This document shows positions 49,868 to 57,874 of a stretch of DNA of 57,874 nucleotides, piece by piece; the first letter of the stretch is position 1, and every line of letters begins with the position of its first letter. The stretch spans positions 1 to 57,874 of the forward strand of contig JAFSZY010000021.1 of NCBI GenBank assembly GCA_017458845.1, given 5' to 3'. The DNA comes from Ruminococcus sp. GTDB lineage: Bacteria; Bacillota; Clostridia; Oscillospirales; Acutalibacteraceae. The translations under genes were made by a program, and so were the position numbers. Under the pieces are notes generated by a model. It was not told where the DNA came from and searched no databases. It saw only the letters and a program-made list of their open reading frames with translations.

Positions 49868-51538
49868 TTACTTCGGCATTTCCGTGACAATTTCGTTTAC
49901 TGTCTTTCCCGGGGGAATCATCGGCAGAACATTCGCGTCGGGGCTGATGATACAGTCGATTACAACAGGACCGCCGAGACCGATTGCTTTTTCAAATACC
50001 TCGTCGATATCCTCGGTCTTGTCCAGTCTGAACGCGGGGATGCCGAATCCCTGGGCAACCTTTACGAAGTCGGTCGCGCGCCTGGGGTCGGTCTGTGAGA
50101 AGCGGTTTCCGTAAAACAGCTTCTGCCACTGTCTTACCATACCGAGAACACCGTTGTTAAACACAACAACAATGACGGGCAGGTTATAGGACTTGAGAGT
50201 TACGAGCTCGTTTAAGTTCATATGGAAGCTGCCGTCGCCTGTTACAAGGAAAACCCTTTTGCTTGGACAACCGCACTGTGCGCCGATAGCCGCGCCCAAG
50301 CCAAAGCCCATCGTGCCCATTCCGCCCGAGGTGAGCAGTGTTCTGGGACGTTCAATCTCGGAGAACTGAGCAACCCACATCTGGTGCTGTCCGACGTCCG
50401 TGGAAATGATGTCCTCGGGGCGCTTAACCTCGTTGATTTTCAGGAGAACGTCGAGAGCTGACATATAGTCGAGCTTTTCTCTGGGAGCCTGATGCTCGCC
50501 CTTCCAGATTTCGAGCTGAACAAGCCACTGTGTGTGGTTCTGCTTTTCAACATAGTTATTTAAAATACTGAGAACCGACTTCATATCGCCGACAATGTGA
50601 TTGTCGGTTTTTACATTCTTGTCGATTTCGTTTTCGTCGATGTCAATGTGAATGATGTTAGCCTGACTGCCGAACTTGTTGGGGTTGCCCGCAACACGGT
50701 CGGAGAATCTCGCGCCGCAGGCTATGATGAGGTCGCACTTTTCGGTCGCCATTCCTGTCGCGTAGGTGCCGTGCATACCGAGGTTGCCCATATTGAGCCT
50801 GTGAGTCGCGGGAATACAGCCCAAGCCCATAAGTGAGCAGCATACGGGACAGTCAATCTTTTCGGCAAATTCAAGAAGCTCCTGAGACGCGTCAGCGCTG
50901 ATTACGCCGCCGCCCGCGTAAATGATGGGATGTTTTGCCTGATTGATGAGCTCAACAGCTTTTGTGATATCCTCTGCGCTGGTTACCTCGGCGGGAACGC
51001 GCTTCGGAGGGGTGACAGCCCTATAATCTGTCATCTGAGCGGTAATATCCTTGGGAACGTCTATGAGGACGGGTCCTTTTCTGCCGTCCTGAGCCAGCGC
51101 GAAAGCTGTGCGGATTGCGGGAGCCAGATCCTCTATACGTTTAACAAGGTAACAGCCCTTGGTGATGGGCTTGACTATATCTACAATATTGACCTCCTGG
51201 AAGCTGTCGCGTCCCAGGAGATTAACGTTTACGTTGCCTGTGATTACAACCATAGGTATACTGTCGATGTTGGCTGTGGCGATACCCGTTACAGTGTTTG
51301 TCGCTCCGGGACCCGAGGTTGTCATACAAACGCCAACCTTGCCCGTGGCTCTGGCGTAACCGTCCGCCGCGTGAGCCGCGCCCTGTTCGTGAGCGGTGAG
51401 TATATGATTGATTTTATCGCTGTATTGATAGAGAGCGTCATATGTGTTGAGCGCCGCGCCGCCGGGGTAACCGAAAACGGTGTCTACACCCTGTTCAATT
51501 AAGCACTCACAAATAATCTCAGCGCCTGTAAGCTGCAT
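49868..51538 (-). CDS. ilvB: Acetolactate synthase, catalytic subunit
   Basis: A 556-residue thiamine-diphosphate enzyme that makes 2-acetolactate (and 2-aceto-2-hydroxybutyrate) for valine, leucine and isoleucine. N-terminal VFGYPGGAALNTYDAL and HILTAHEQGAAHAADGYAR (catalytic glutamate about residue 50), mid FAD-binding region, and the C-terminal cofactor motif VTGDGSFHMNLNELVTL...VVFNN (about 430-460). The full anabolic-type length makes ilvB more likely than a catabolic AlsS. No regulatory subunit (ilvN) or other ilv gene is adjacent. Confidence 0.93.
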   Translation of the reverse strand: MQLTGAEIICECLIEQGVDTVFGYPGGAALNTYDALYQYSDKINHILTAHEQGAAHAADGYARATGKVGVCMTTSGPGATNTVTGIATANIDSIPMVVITGNVNVNLLGRDSFQEVNIVDIVKPITKGCYLVKRIEDLAPAIRTAFALAQDGRKGPVLIDVPKDITAQMTDYRAVTPPKRVPAEVTSAEDITKAVELINQAKHPIIYAGGGVISADASQELLEFAEKIDCPVCCSLMGLGCIPATHRLNMGNLGMHGTYATGMATEKCDLIIACGARFSDRVAGNPNKFGSQANIIHIDIDENEIDKNVKTDNHIVGDMKSVLSILNNYVEKQNHTQWLVQLEIWKGEHQAPREKLDYMSALDVLLKINEVKRPEDIISTDVGQHQMWVAQFSEIERPRTLLTSGGMGTMGFGLGAAIGAQCGCPSKRVFLVTGDGSFHMNLNELVTLKSYNLPVIVVVFNNGVLGMVRQWQKLFYGNRFSQTDPRRATDFVKVAQGFGIPAFRLDKTEDIDEVFEKAIGLGGPVVIDCIISPDANVLPMIPPGKTVNEIVTEMPK

Positions 51539-51580
51539 TATTTACTCCACTTCCTTAAAGAAAATTTACATAACTATGCT

Positions 51581-51609
51581 ATTTTACTGGATTTTTCAAA
51601 TAATGTCAA
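51581..51609 (-). promoter_or_regulatory. Promoter of ilvB (minus strand)
   Basis: On the minus strand TTGACA (51609-51604), 17-base spacer, TAAAAT (51586-51581), just after the mtnN stop, so ilvB is transcribed on its own. The 40-base leader leaves no room for a T-box. Confidence 0.75.
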
Positions 51610-51611
51610 TA

Positions 51612-52307
51612 TTATAATGTCGATAAATACTCCCTGATTACTTTTATCGAGCGTTCGGCGGCTATGCGGCTGAATGCCATAAAATCCATACCCTCGTGTT
51701 TGGTGAAATCGTCCGATATAACTCGGAAAACGCAGAACGGAACCTTGTTTCTGTAGCATACGTGTCCTACGGCGCCGCCCTCCATCTCGCAGGCGAGAGC
51801 CTCAAAGCGGATGTTGAGCAGTTGACGCTTTCTTCTGCGTGAAACGAAAATGTCTCCCGAAGCAATCCTGCCTTTGAAGGTGTTCGCGCCCTCAACATTT
51901 TTGCAAATTTTATATAGCTGTTCGGTAGTTTCTCTGTCACAGGTGAAAAAGGTTCGGTTTCCCTCGGGCAGACTTATAAGACCAATCGGGTCGCCGATAG
52001 CGGAAGTATTCATATCGTGCTCGAGAACCTCGGTAGCGATAACCATATCGCAGATTTTGACTTCTTCGTGGGTAGCGCCCGCGACGCCGCTGTTTATGAT
52101 AAGGTCGGGGCTGAAGCGGTCAATCATCGTCTGAGCGCACATAGCGGCGTTTACCTTGCCTATACCGCATTCTACCGCGACAACCTCGCAGTTATCGAGC
52201 TTTCCCTTGGTAAATACCATATTGGCGTATGTGAATTCCTCCGCGTCACGCATAAGTTTTTTTATTCCGTCAACCTCAATCGACATAGCGCAAATAATTC
52301 CTACCAT
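51612..52307 (-). CDS. mtnN: 5'-Methylthioadenosine/S-adenosylhomocysteine nucleosidase
   Basis: A 231-residue enzyme that splits adenine from MTA, SAH and 5'-deoxyadenosine, part of the methionine/SAM recycling loop. Visible are MVGIICAMSIEVDGIKKLM (general-acid Glu at 11), NSGVAGAT (~76-83), and the catalytic end CEMEGGAVGHVC...VISDD (about 172-200, the Met-Glu pair for ribose and the Asp for adenine). GGAGGAAA sits well before the ATG. It lies 27 bases after rsmE, so the two may be co-transcribed. Confidence 0.95.
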   Translation of the reverse strand: MVGIICAMSIEVDGIKKLMRDAEEFTYANMVFTKGKLDNCEVVAVECGIGKVNAAMCAQTMIDRFSPDLIINSGVAGATHEEVKICDMVIATEVLEHDMNTSAIGDPIGLISLPEGNRTFFTCDRETTEQLYKICKNVEGANTFKGRIASGDIFVSRRRKRQLLNIRFEALACEMEGGAVGHVCYRNKVPFCVFRVISDDFTKHEGMDFMAFSRIAAERSIKVIREYLSTL

Positions 52308-52334
52308 AATTTCCTCCTTGGGACTTTAATATCC

Positions 52335-53063
52335 TTATTCAAAGTTACCTGTTTCGTACATTATAACCGAAAGAGCCGCGAGAGGGGCTGTTTCAGCTCT
52401 CAGTATTCTTTTTCCGAGCGTAGCGGCTTTCGCGCCGCTCTGCGCAGCGAGGTCTACCTCAGCCTGCTCGAATCCGCCCTCGCTGCCTATGAAAATCCCG
52501 ATGGATTCAGGCTTGCTTTTGATGAGCGATTTGACGCTTTCGCCGCCGAGCTCATAGAATATGATATTCTGCTCGTTCTGAGCGCAGAGCCTTACCGCTT
52601 CTTTGAAACTTACGGCAGACTCAACCTTCGGGATTGTTCCGCGTCGTGACTGCTGGGCGGCTTCTCTGGCTATTTTCTGCCAGCGGACTTGCTTTTTGGC
52701 GAGAGATTTTTCATCGGGACGGGATATACACCTCGCCGAGATGACGGGAACGATTCTCGATATGCCAAGCTCCACGCATTTTTGCACGATGAACTCCATC
52801 TTGTCGCCCTTCGGCAGAGCCTGATAAAGAGTGATTTCCACATCGGGTTCGTTTTCGCAGGGCTTGCGTGAGGTTATTTCAACCTCGACACTGTCCGAGC
52901 CGACGGCTGTAATAACGCAATCGAGCTGTTCCTTTTCGGGAGTTACGAGAGTGAGGGACTCGCCTTGCTTCATCCGCAGACTTTTGGAAATGTGTCTGGC
53001 GTTTTCGCCTGTAATTATGCAGTTTTCGGAGCCGATTTCACTATCGGTAAAAAACCAAGCCAT
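52335..53063 (-). CDS. rsmE: 16S rRNA m3U1498 methyltransferase
   Basis: A 242-residue SPOUT-fold methyltransferase that modifies U1498 of 16S rRNA. An N-terminal PUA-like domain (about 1-70, with ENARHISKSLRMKQGESL) is followed by the knotted catalytic domain: LPKGDKMEFIVQKCVELGISRIVP (~90), IGSEGGFEQAEVD (~195-207) and LGKRILRAETAPLAAL (~218-233), the SAM-binding knot. ATG 53063 is preferred because GGAGGAAT is directly in front; the ATG at 53078 lies in that site. Confidence 0.95.
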   Translation of the reverse strand: MAWFFTDSEIGSENCIITGENARHISKSLRMKQGESLTLVTPEKEQLDCVITAVGSDSVEVEITSRKPCENEPDVEITLYQALPKGDKMEFIVQKCVELGISRIVPVISARCISRPDEKSLAKKQVRWQKIAREAAQQSRRGTIPKVESAVSFKEAVRLCAQNEQNIIFYELGGESVKSLIKSKPESIGIFIGSEGGFEQAEVDLAAQSGAKAATLGKRILRAETAPLAALSVIMYETGNFE

Positions 53064-53107
53064 AATTATTCCTCCCATACAGCTATTTTATCAAAAAAAA
53101 ACACGGA

Positions 53108-53137
53108 TTGCAATAATAAAGTTGTTTGTGGTAAAAT
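53108..53137 (+). promoter_or_regulatory. Putative promoter of pncC
   Basis: TTGCAA (53108-53113), 18-base spacer, TAAAAT (53132-53137), about 40 bases before ATG 53179. Confidence 0.5.
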
Positions 53138-53178
53138 AATTGTCGGATGATAAATATGAAGGATTCGGGTGATTAATT

Positions 53179-53742
53179 ATGAAAGAATTAACAGCAAAAC
53201 AATTTGAAGCCATACTGAAAACAGAAGGCATAAACAGGAACGAACTCCAAGACCTTGCAGTTAACGCTCTGATTGAGAAAAAGCAGAAGGTTGCCACAGC
53301 CGAAAGCTGTACGGGCGGGCTCGTGAGCAAGAGAATCACCGAGGTCGGCGGAGCGAGCGCGGTGTTTGAGTGCGGCGTGTGCTCGTACGCCAACAGAATT
53401 AAGAACAAGCTGCTCGGAGTAAACCGCCATACACTAGACACTGTGGGAGCTGTTTCAAAGGAAACAGCCGAGCAGATGGCGGCGGGAGTTATGAAGCTGG
53501 CGGGCGCCGATTTCGGAGTCGCCGCAACGGGTATTGCGGGGCCCTCGGGAGGAACAGACGAAAAGCCTGTCGGACTGGTGTATATAGCGGTTTGTGACAA
53601 AAAATGTACAGAAGTTGTAAAAGCTAAGCTTTGGGACTCAACCCCCCTTGAAAGAGAGAAAATTCGGGAAATTTCGAGTGACATCGCATTGTACCTTTTG
53701 CTGCGAAAAATAGTACAAAAACCGTCAAATATCACAAATTAG
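53179..53742 (+). CDS. pncC: CinA C-terminal domain protein, nicotinamide-nucleotide amidohydrolase
   Basis: A 187-residue protein of the CinA_C/PncC family, which deamidates NMN to nicotinate mononucleotide in NAD recycling. Core motifs: VATAESCTGGLVSKRIT (about 37-53, active-site Ser), CGVCSYANRIKNKLLGV (~73-89) and GVAATGIAGPSGGTDEKPVGLVY (~113-135). It carries about 30 extra N-terminal residues (MKELTAKQFEAIL...) that are not part of the usual domain, and it lacks the CinA N-terminal domain. It stands alone, divergent from rsmE. Confidence 0.9.
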   Translation: MKELTAKQFEAILKTEGINRNELQDLAVNALIEKKQKVATAESCTGGLVSKRITEVGGASAVFECGVCSYANRIKNKLLGVNRHTLDTVGAVSKETAEQMAAGVMKLAGADFGVAATGIAGPSGGTDEKPVGLVYIAVCDKKCTEVVKAKLWDSTPLEREKIREISSDIALYLLLRKIVQKPSNITN

Positions 53743-53745
53743 GTA

Positions 53746-53774
53746 TTGCAAAACTCGAATTAATATGTTAATAT
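53746..53774 (+). promoter_or_regulatory. Promoter of malQ-glgP
   Basis: TTGCAA (53746-53751), 17-base spacer ending TGT, TAATAT (53769-53774). The leader to ATG 53849 is about 68 bases and shows no clear operator. Confidence 0.6.
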
Positions 53775-53848
53775 TAGACTACTAATGTGGAGAAGAAGGT
53801 TTTTTCACAAAAATTTAATAAATCTATCATCTGAAGGGAGATGAACAT

Positions 53849-55342
53849 ATGGCAAGAGTGGCAGGAATTTTAATGCCAATAACCTCTCTACCGTCACCAT
53901 ACGGCATCGGAACCATAGGTAAAGAGGCCCGGGAATTTGCGGATTTCTTGTCTGAAGCGGGGCAGAAGATTTGGCAGATTCTTCCCGCGGGACCTACCAG
54001 TTACGGCGATTCACCTTATCAGTCGTTTTCAACCTACGCGGGCAATCCTTATATGATTGACCTTGACACTCTGGTTGAAGAGGAACTTATTTCTCAGAAA
54101 CAGCTGGATGTTATTGACTGGGGAGATAATCCCAACGAGGTTGATTACGAAAAGATTTACAATAATCGTTTTGTAGTATTGAAAAAAGCCTACGAAACAT
54201 ATATCGAGGATTATGAGCTTGATGTGTTCGAGGAGTTTAAGAAAGACAACGCTCACTGGATTAACGACTACGCTCTCTATATGGCGGTTAAAAAGTACTT
54301 TGATATGACAGCGTGGACCGAATGGCCCGACGAGGCAATCAAAATGCGCAAACCCGCCGCTATCAGAAAGTATAAAAAAAAGCTTGCTGAGGATATCGAC
54401 TTCTGGAAATGGATTCAGTTCAAGTTTTATGAGCAGTGGTATGATTTCAGAGAGTATGTAAACGACCTCGGTATCGAGATTTTGGGCGATATGCCTATTT
54501 ATGTCGCTATGGACAGCGCCGACACATGGGCAAATCCCGAGGTGTTCTGGCTTGACGAGGAGAATATGCCCGTGTGCGTTGCGGGATGTCCCCCCGATTA
54601 TTTCTCCGAGACAGGTCAGCTCTGGGGCAATCCGCTCTATGACTGGGATTATCTCAGAGAAACCGACTACGCGTGGTGGTTCAACCGAATCGCCGCGGCG
54701 GCAAATCTCTATGATATTACCCGTATCGACCATTTCCGCGCGTTCAACGACTATTACGCTATTCCGTACGGCTCGGAGAACGCCATCAACGGCGAGTGGA
54801 TGGACGGTCCCGGTATGGACTTCTTCAATAAAATGAAGGAAGCTATCGGAGATATTCCGATTGTCGCCGAGGATTTGGGCGATTTATCTCCCGGAGTTGA
54901 AAAGCTCCTTAAGGACAGCGGATATCCCGGAATGAAGGTTCTGGAGTTCGCGTTTGACGGTGACGAAGAAAATGACTTTCTCCCTCATAATTTCGAGAAC
55001 AGCAACTGTGTTGTATACACAGGTACTCACGACAACGATACTATTATGGGTTGGTATGACGAGGCTGACGCCGATGAAATCAACCAGGCGATCGATTATT
55101 GCCAAATCGGTGAGGACGAGGAATTTAACTGGGGATTAATCCGCACGGCTTACGCAAGCAAAGCCGACTACGCGGTTATTCAAATGCAGGATATTCTGGG
55201 GCTTGGTACAGAGTCAAGGATGAATATACCCTCAACCCTCGGCGGTAACTGGGTATGGCGTATAGACGCCGACGCGCTGACTGACGAGCTCGCTGAAAGA
55301 CTATCATGGATGTCTGATACATACGGACGATTGGAGGATTAA
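53849..55342 (+). CDS. malQ: 4-alpha-glucanotransferase (amylomaltase, GH77)
   Basis: A 497-residue GH77 enzyme that disproportionates maltodextrins, passing long chains on to the phosphorylase encoded next. N-terminal ITSLPSPYGIGTIG and GPTSYGDSPYQSFS (substrate subsites) are conserved. The nucleophile is Asp294 in TRIDHFRAF, the acid/base Glu341 in VAEDLG, and YTGTHDNDT is the third catalytic region. The length is standard for bacterial MalQ. AAGGGAGATG lies upstream and glgP starts 4 bases after the stop. Confidence 0.96.
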   Translation: MARVAGILMPITSLPSPYGIGTIGKEAREFADFLSEAGQKIWQILPAGPTSYGDSPYQSFSTYAGNPYMIDLDTLVEEELISQKQLDVIDWGDNPNEVDYEKIYNNRFVVLKKAYETYIEDYELDVFEEFKKDNAHWINDYALYMAVKKYFDMTAWTEWPDEAIKMRKPAAIRKYKKKLAEDIDFWKWIQFKFYEQWYDFREYVNDLGIEILGDMPIYVAMDSADTWANPEVFWLDEENMPVCVAGCPPDYFSETGQLWGNPLYDWDYLRETDYAWWFNRIAAAANLYDITRIDHFRAFNDYYAIPYGSENAINGEWMDGPGMDFFNKMKEAIGDIPIVAEDLGDLSPGVEKLLKDSGYPGMKVLEFAFDGDEENDFLPHNFENSNCVVYTGTHDNDTIMGWYDEADADEINQAIDYCQIGEDEEFNWGLIRTAYASKADYAVIQMQDILGLGTESRMNIPSTLGGNWVWRIDADALTDELAERLSWMSDTYGRLED

Positions 55343-55346
55343 ATCT

Positions 55347-57719
55347 ATGGGTAAACTTATTATGGACGAGCTCAAAAAGAGCTCAAAAGCGCTTTATTGT
55401 AAAAAGCCCGAGGAGCTTTCTCCCGCTCAGTTACACTATCTTTTCGGCAGATATGTTCAGTCCGAAATTTCCGATAACTGGGTAAGAAGCAAGAAAAAGC
55501 ACGCTCAGGGCAGAAGAGCTTTCTACTTCTCGGCAGAGTTCCTTATGGGACGTATGATGTACAACAACCTTTATTGCCTCGGCATGCTTGATGAGGCTAA
55601 GGCTTTCCTCAAGAAAAAGAATATTGACATCAATGTATTTGAGGAAGTTGACGACGCGGCTCTCGGCAACGGCGGTCTGGGTAGACTTGCTGCTTGCTAT
55701 CTTGACTCCGCTGCTACTCAGGAGGTTCCGCTCGACGGTTACGGAATCCGCTATAAGTACGGTCTTTTTAAACAGCTCATCGAGAACGGCTATCAGGTAG
55801 AGGTTGCCGACGATTGGCAGAAATACGGAGATCCCTGGTGCGTTCGCCGCGAGGACCTTATAGTATATGTAGATTTCAAGGGTCAGACTGTAAAGGCTGT
55901 TCCTTATGATATGGCTATTATCGGCTATGATACAAGCAACATCAATACACTCCGCCTGTGGCAGGCTGAGGCTGTGGACGATTTTGATTTCCAGGAGTTC
56001 AACAACAGCCATTACGACAGCTCCGTTAAGGCTAAGAACGACGCCGAGAATATCTCCCGCGTTCTTTATCCCAACGACAACACCTACGAGGGCAAAGTTT
56101 TAAGACTTAAACAGCAGTATTTCTTCTGCTCCGCTTCTCTGCAGGATATTATGAATCATTATAAGGCAAAATACGGCAACGACTACAGCCACTTTGCTGA
56201 GGATTATGTATTCCAGCTCAACGATACTCATCCAGTATCGGCTATCCCCGAGCTCGTACGTCTGCTTATGAAAGACGGTCTTAACTTTGACGAGGCGTTT
56301 GAAATCGCCCGCAAGACCTGTTCATACACTAACCATACAGTACTCGGCGAGGCTCTCGAGAAATGGCACGCTGACCTTATGATGGATGTTATCCCCGAGA
56401 TTTATCACATCATCTGCTTAATCGCCAACAAGCTTCAGGAAGAGCTTACAGAAAAGGGCATTGACGAAGAGCAGAAGGGCAGAATGAGAATTGTTGATAA
56501 CAACACTGTTCATATGGCTCGTCTCGCTACTTATGTTTCCACATATGTAAACGGCGTTGCTCAGATTCATACCGAAATCTTAAAGAACGATGTTCTCAAG
56601 GATTGGTACAATGTTTATCCCGAGCGTTTCCAGAACAAGACAAACGGCATCACACAGCGCCGCTGGCTCGGACTTTGCAACCCCGAGCTTTCGGAATTCA
56701 TCACAGAGCGCGTAGGCAAAGGCTGGCTCAAGGATTTGAGCAAGCTCTCCAAGCTCAACAAAATGATGGACGACGACACTGTTAAGGAATTCAACAAGAT
56801 TAAGCTTAAGAAGAAAAAGCAGCTCGCGGCTTACATCAAGAAGATGGACGGCGTAGATGTTGACCCGAAGATGATTTTTGACGTTCAGGTTAAGCGTCTG
56901 CACGAGTATAAGAGACAGCTCATCAACGCTTTCTCGATTATGGCTATCTACTTCAAGCTCAAAAACGGCGAGCTCAAGAACTGGAACCCCACGTGCTTTA
57001 TCTTCGGCGCTAAGGCGGCTCCCGGTTATGCCAGAGCCAAGGCTATCATCAAGTACATCAACGAGATTGCCAACCTTGTTAACAACGATCCCGAAACTAA
57101 AGATAAGCTCAAGGTCGTTTACTGCTCCAACTATAACGTAAGCTACGCCGAGAAGATTGTTACTGCCGCTGATATTTCCGAGCAGACATCTCTCGCGGGT
57201 ACAGAGGCTTCAGGTACAGGTAACATGAAGTTTATGGTTAACGGCGCGGTAACACTCGGTACATGGGACGGCGCTAACATCGAAATCGCTGAGCAGGCAG
57301 GAGTTGAAAACGAGTATATCTTCGGCGCGAGAGTAGAAGAGATTGAGAAAATCAAGGATACTTATTCCTCGCGCGCTATCTACAACGATAACTTTGAGAT
57401 TAAGAAAGTTATCGACACCCTCGTTGACGGCACTGTTTCCGACGGCGGAGCTCAGGGCGAAGGCAGCTTCGAGGAGCTTTACAGAGCTCTTCTCAACGGC
57501 GCTTCATGGCATGCTGCTGACCACTACTTCGTACTTTATGATTTACAGAGTTACATTGACGCCAAGATTCAGGCTAATATGGATTACTCAAAGCGTGTAG
57601 AATTCGGCAGAAAGTGTCTCGCTAACGTTGCCAACTCAGGCAAGTTCAGCTCCGACCGCGCTATCATCGAATACGCTCAGGACCTTTGGCATGTAAATTA
57701 CAGAGGCAAAAAAGACTAA
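55347..57719 (+). CDS. glgP: Glycogen/maltodextrin phosphorylase (GT35)
   Basis: A 790-residue PLP-dependent phosphorylase that releases glucose-1-phosphate from alpha-1,4-glucans. It shows NGGLGRLAACYLDS near 110, GYGIRYKYGLF, ERFQNKTNGITQRRWL, VKRLHEYKRQLINAF and the cofactor site EASGTGNMKFMVNG with Lys628. The size is in the usual 790-830 range. GGAGG lies about ten bases before ATG 55347. The malQ-glgP pair is a complete cytoplasmic route for glycogen or imported maltodextrin breakdown. An insertion sequence end lies only 17 bases after the stop codon. Confidence 0.97.
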   Translation: MGKLIMDELKKSSKALYCKKPEELSPAQLHYLFGRYVQSEISDNWVRSKKKHAQGRRAFYFSAEFLMGRMMYNNLYCLGMLDEAKAFLKKKNIDINVFEEVDDAALGNGGLGRLAACYLDSAATQEVPLDGYGIRYKYGLFKQLIENGYQVEVADDWQKYGDPWCVRREDLIVYVDFKGQTVKAVPYDMAIIGYDTSNINTLRLWQAEAVDDFDFQEFNNSHYDSSVKAKNDAENISRVLYPNDNTYEGKVLRLKQQYFFCSASLQDIMNHYKAKYGNDYSHFAEDYVFQLNDTHPVSAIPELVRLLMKDGLNFDEAFEIARKTCSYTNHTVLGEALEKWHADLMMDVIPEIYHIICLIANKLQEELTEKGIDEEQKGRMRIVDNNTVHMARLATYVSTYVNGVAQIHTEILKNDVLKDWYNVYPERFQNKTNGITQRRWLGLCNPELSEFITERVGKGWLKDLSKLSKLNKMMDDDTVKEFNKIKLKKKKQLAAYIKKMDGVDVDPKMIFDVQVKRLHEYKRQLINAFSIMAIYFKLKNGELKNWNPTCFIFGAKAAPGYARAKAIIKYINEIANLVNNDPETKDKLKVVYCSNYNVSYAEKIVTAADISEQTSLAGTEASGTGNMKFMVNGAVTLGTWDGANIEIAEQAGVENEYIFGARVEEIEKIKDTYSSRAIYNDNFEIKKVIDTLVDGTVSDGGAQGEGSFEELYRALLNGASWHAADHYFVLYDLQSYIDAKIQANMDYSKRVEFGRKCLANVANSGKFSSDRAIIEYAQDLWHVNYRGKKD

Positions 57720-57736
57720 GAGTTTTTTGAAATATA

Positions 57737-57874
57737 GGCTCTATGTCAATAGTTGGGGTAAACCCAATAAAATGAAATAATGTATTTAGGACAAGCGATG
57801 GCTAAGAAGCTGTCGCTTGTTTGATATTAAGTTGTTGTTTGTAAGCGAACATATGAAGAATACGATTGCGAAAT
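57737..57874 (-). mobile_element. Insertion sequence end, ISL3-like (truncated by window edge)
   Basis: A GGCTCTATGTCAATAGTTGG-type terminus begins at 57737, typical of ISL3/IS204-family ends in Firmicutes. Inside it, on the minus strand, runs the C-terminal part of a transposase. The rest of the element lies beyond the window, so the other end and target duplication cannot be checked. It lies 17 bases after glgP and may have displaced its terminator. Confidence 0.6.
57802..57873 (-). CDS. Transposase C-terminus, ISL3-like (partial)
   Basis: Only the last 23 codons are in the window: FRNRILHMFAYKQQLNIK followed by QATAS and a TAG stop. The (N/R)FRNRI(L/M)HMF pattern close to the end is what ISL3 (IS204/IS1001/IS1096/IS165) DDE transposases show. 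The family call is from memory of this motif, and the body of the protein is outside the window. A hairpin-like inverted repeat ACAAGCGA / TCGCTTGT (57791-57820) overlaps the stop. Confidence 0.55.
   Translation of the reverse strand, partial: FRNRILHMFAYKQQLNIKQATAS

Overview
The window looks like chromosomal DNA of a low-to-mid GC, Gram-positive Clostridia bacterium, most likely Oscillospiraceae/Ruminococcaceae (Ruminococcus-like). The reasons are the Firmicutes-type rimP-nusA-ylxR-ylxQ-infB-rbfA-nrnA-truB operon, a sortase system, meso-diaminopimelate dehydrogenase, a Wzx/Wzy exopolysaccharide locus with a bacterial tyrosine kinase, glycogen/maltodextrin enzymes next to each other, and strong AGGAGG ribosome sites with near-consensus sigma-A promoters. 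The genus is an inference from gene content; no search was run.

Layout. 1-570: 3' end of a 23S rRNA gene with no recognisable intact 5S gene after it. 573-7350: a small membrane-anchored protein, a heterodimeric ABC exporter, a DegT aminotransferase and a SleB-like wall hydrolase. 7600-9740: a small acidic protein, an AT-rich XRE-regulator/secreted CHAP-lectin pair and a MITE-like inverted-repeat element. 9744-14640: a polyprenyl-linked-sugar type glycosyltransferase, then metF, a free-standing methionine synthase activation domain and a short metH. 15150-20740 (all minus strand): sortase substrate, sortase, membrane protein, two tandem FN3/BIG2 secreted proteins and an asparaginase-like protein. 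20948-34830: a large surface polysaccharide locus (chain-length regulator, BY-kinase, initiating sugar transferase, glycosyltransferases, Wzy, Wzx, then an unusual ATP-grasp / RraA-like / ATP-grasp / GNAT / DegT set). 34856-36790: an AT-rich XRE-regulator/secreted M23 peptidase pair lying between two perfect 122-bp direct repeats, with a relic of a second DegT gene at its right edge.

36918-45790 is housekeeping: ddh, a membrane protein, then the rimP-to-truB translation operon. 45836-49421 holds a giant YfhO-type membrane protein and a GtrA protein (cell-envelope glycosylation). 49498-49822 holds a candidate type I toxin-antitoxin locus: a 21-residue hydrophobic peptide behind a strong ribosome site, opposed by a near-consensus antisense promoter across a shared bidirectional terminator. 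Then come ilvB, mtnN, rsmE (minus), pncC, malQ and glgP (plus), and an insertion sequence end (ISL3-like transposase C-terminus) that abuts glgP and is cut by the window edge.

The most interesting signals are: the type I toxin-antitoxin candidate; the island flanked by 122-bp repeats; two unrelated but identically organised modules (divergent XRE repressor, palindromic operators on a consensus promoter, secreted cell-wall hydrolase); the ATP-grasp/RraA-like/ATP-grasp cassette in the polysaccharide locus; and a sortase operon with a non-LPXTG candidate substrate. No CRISPR array, prophage, complete transposase gene or tRNA was seen.
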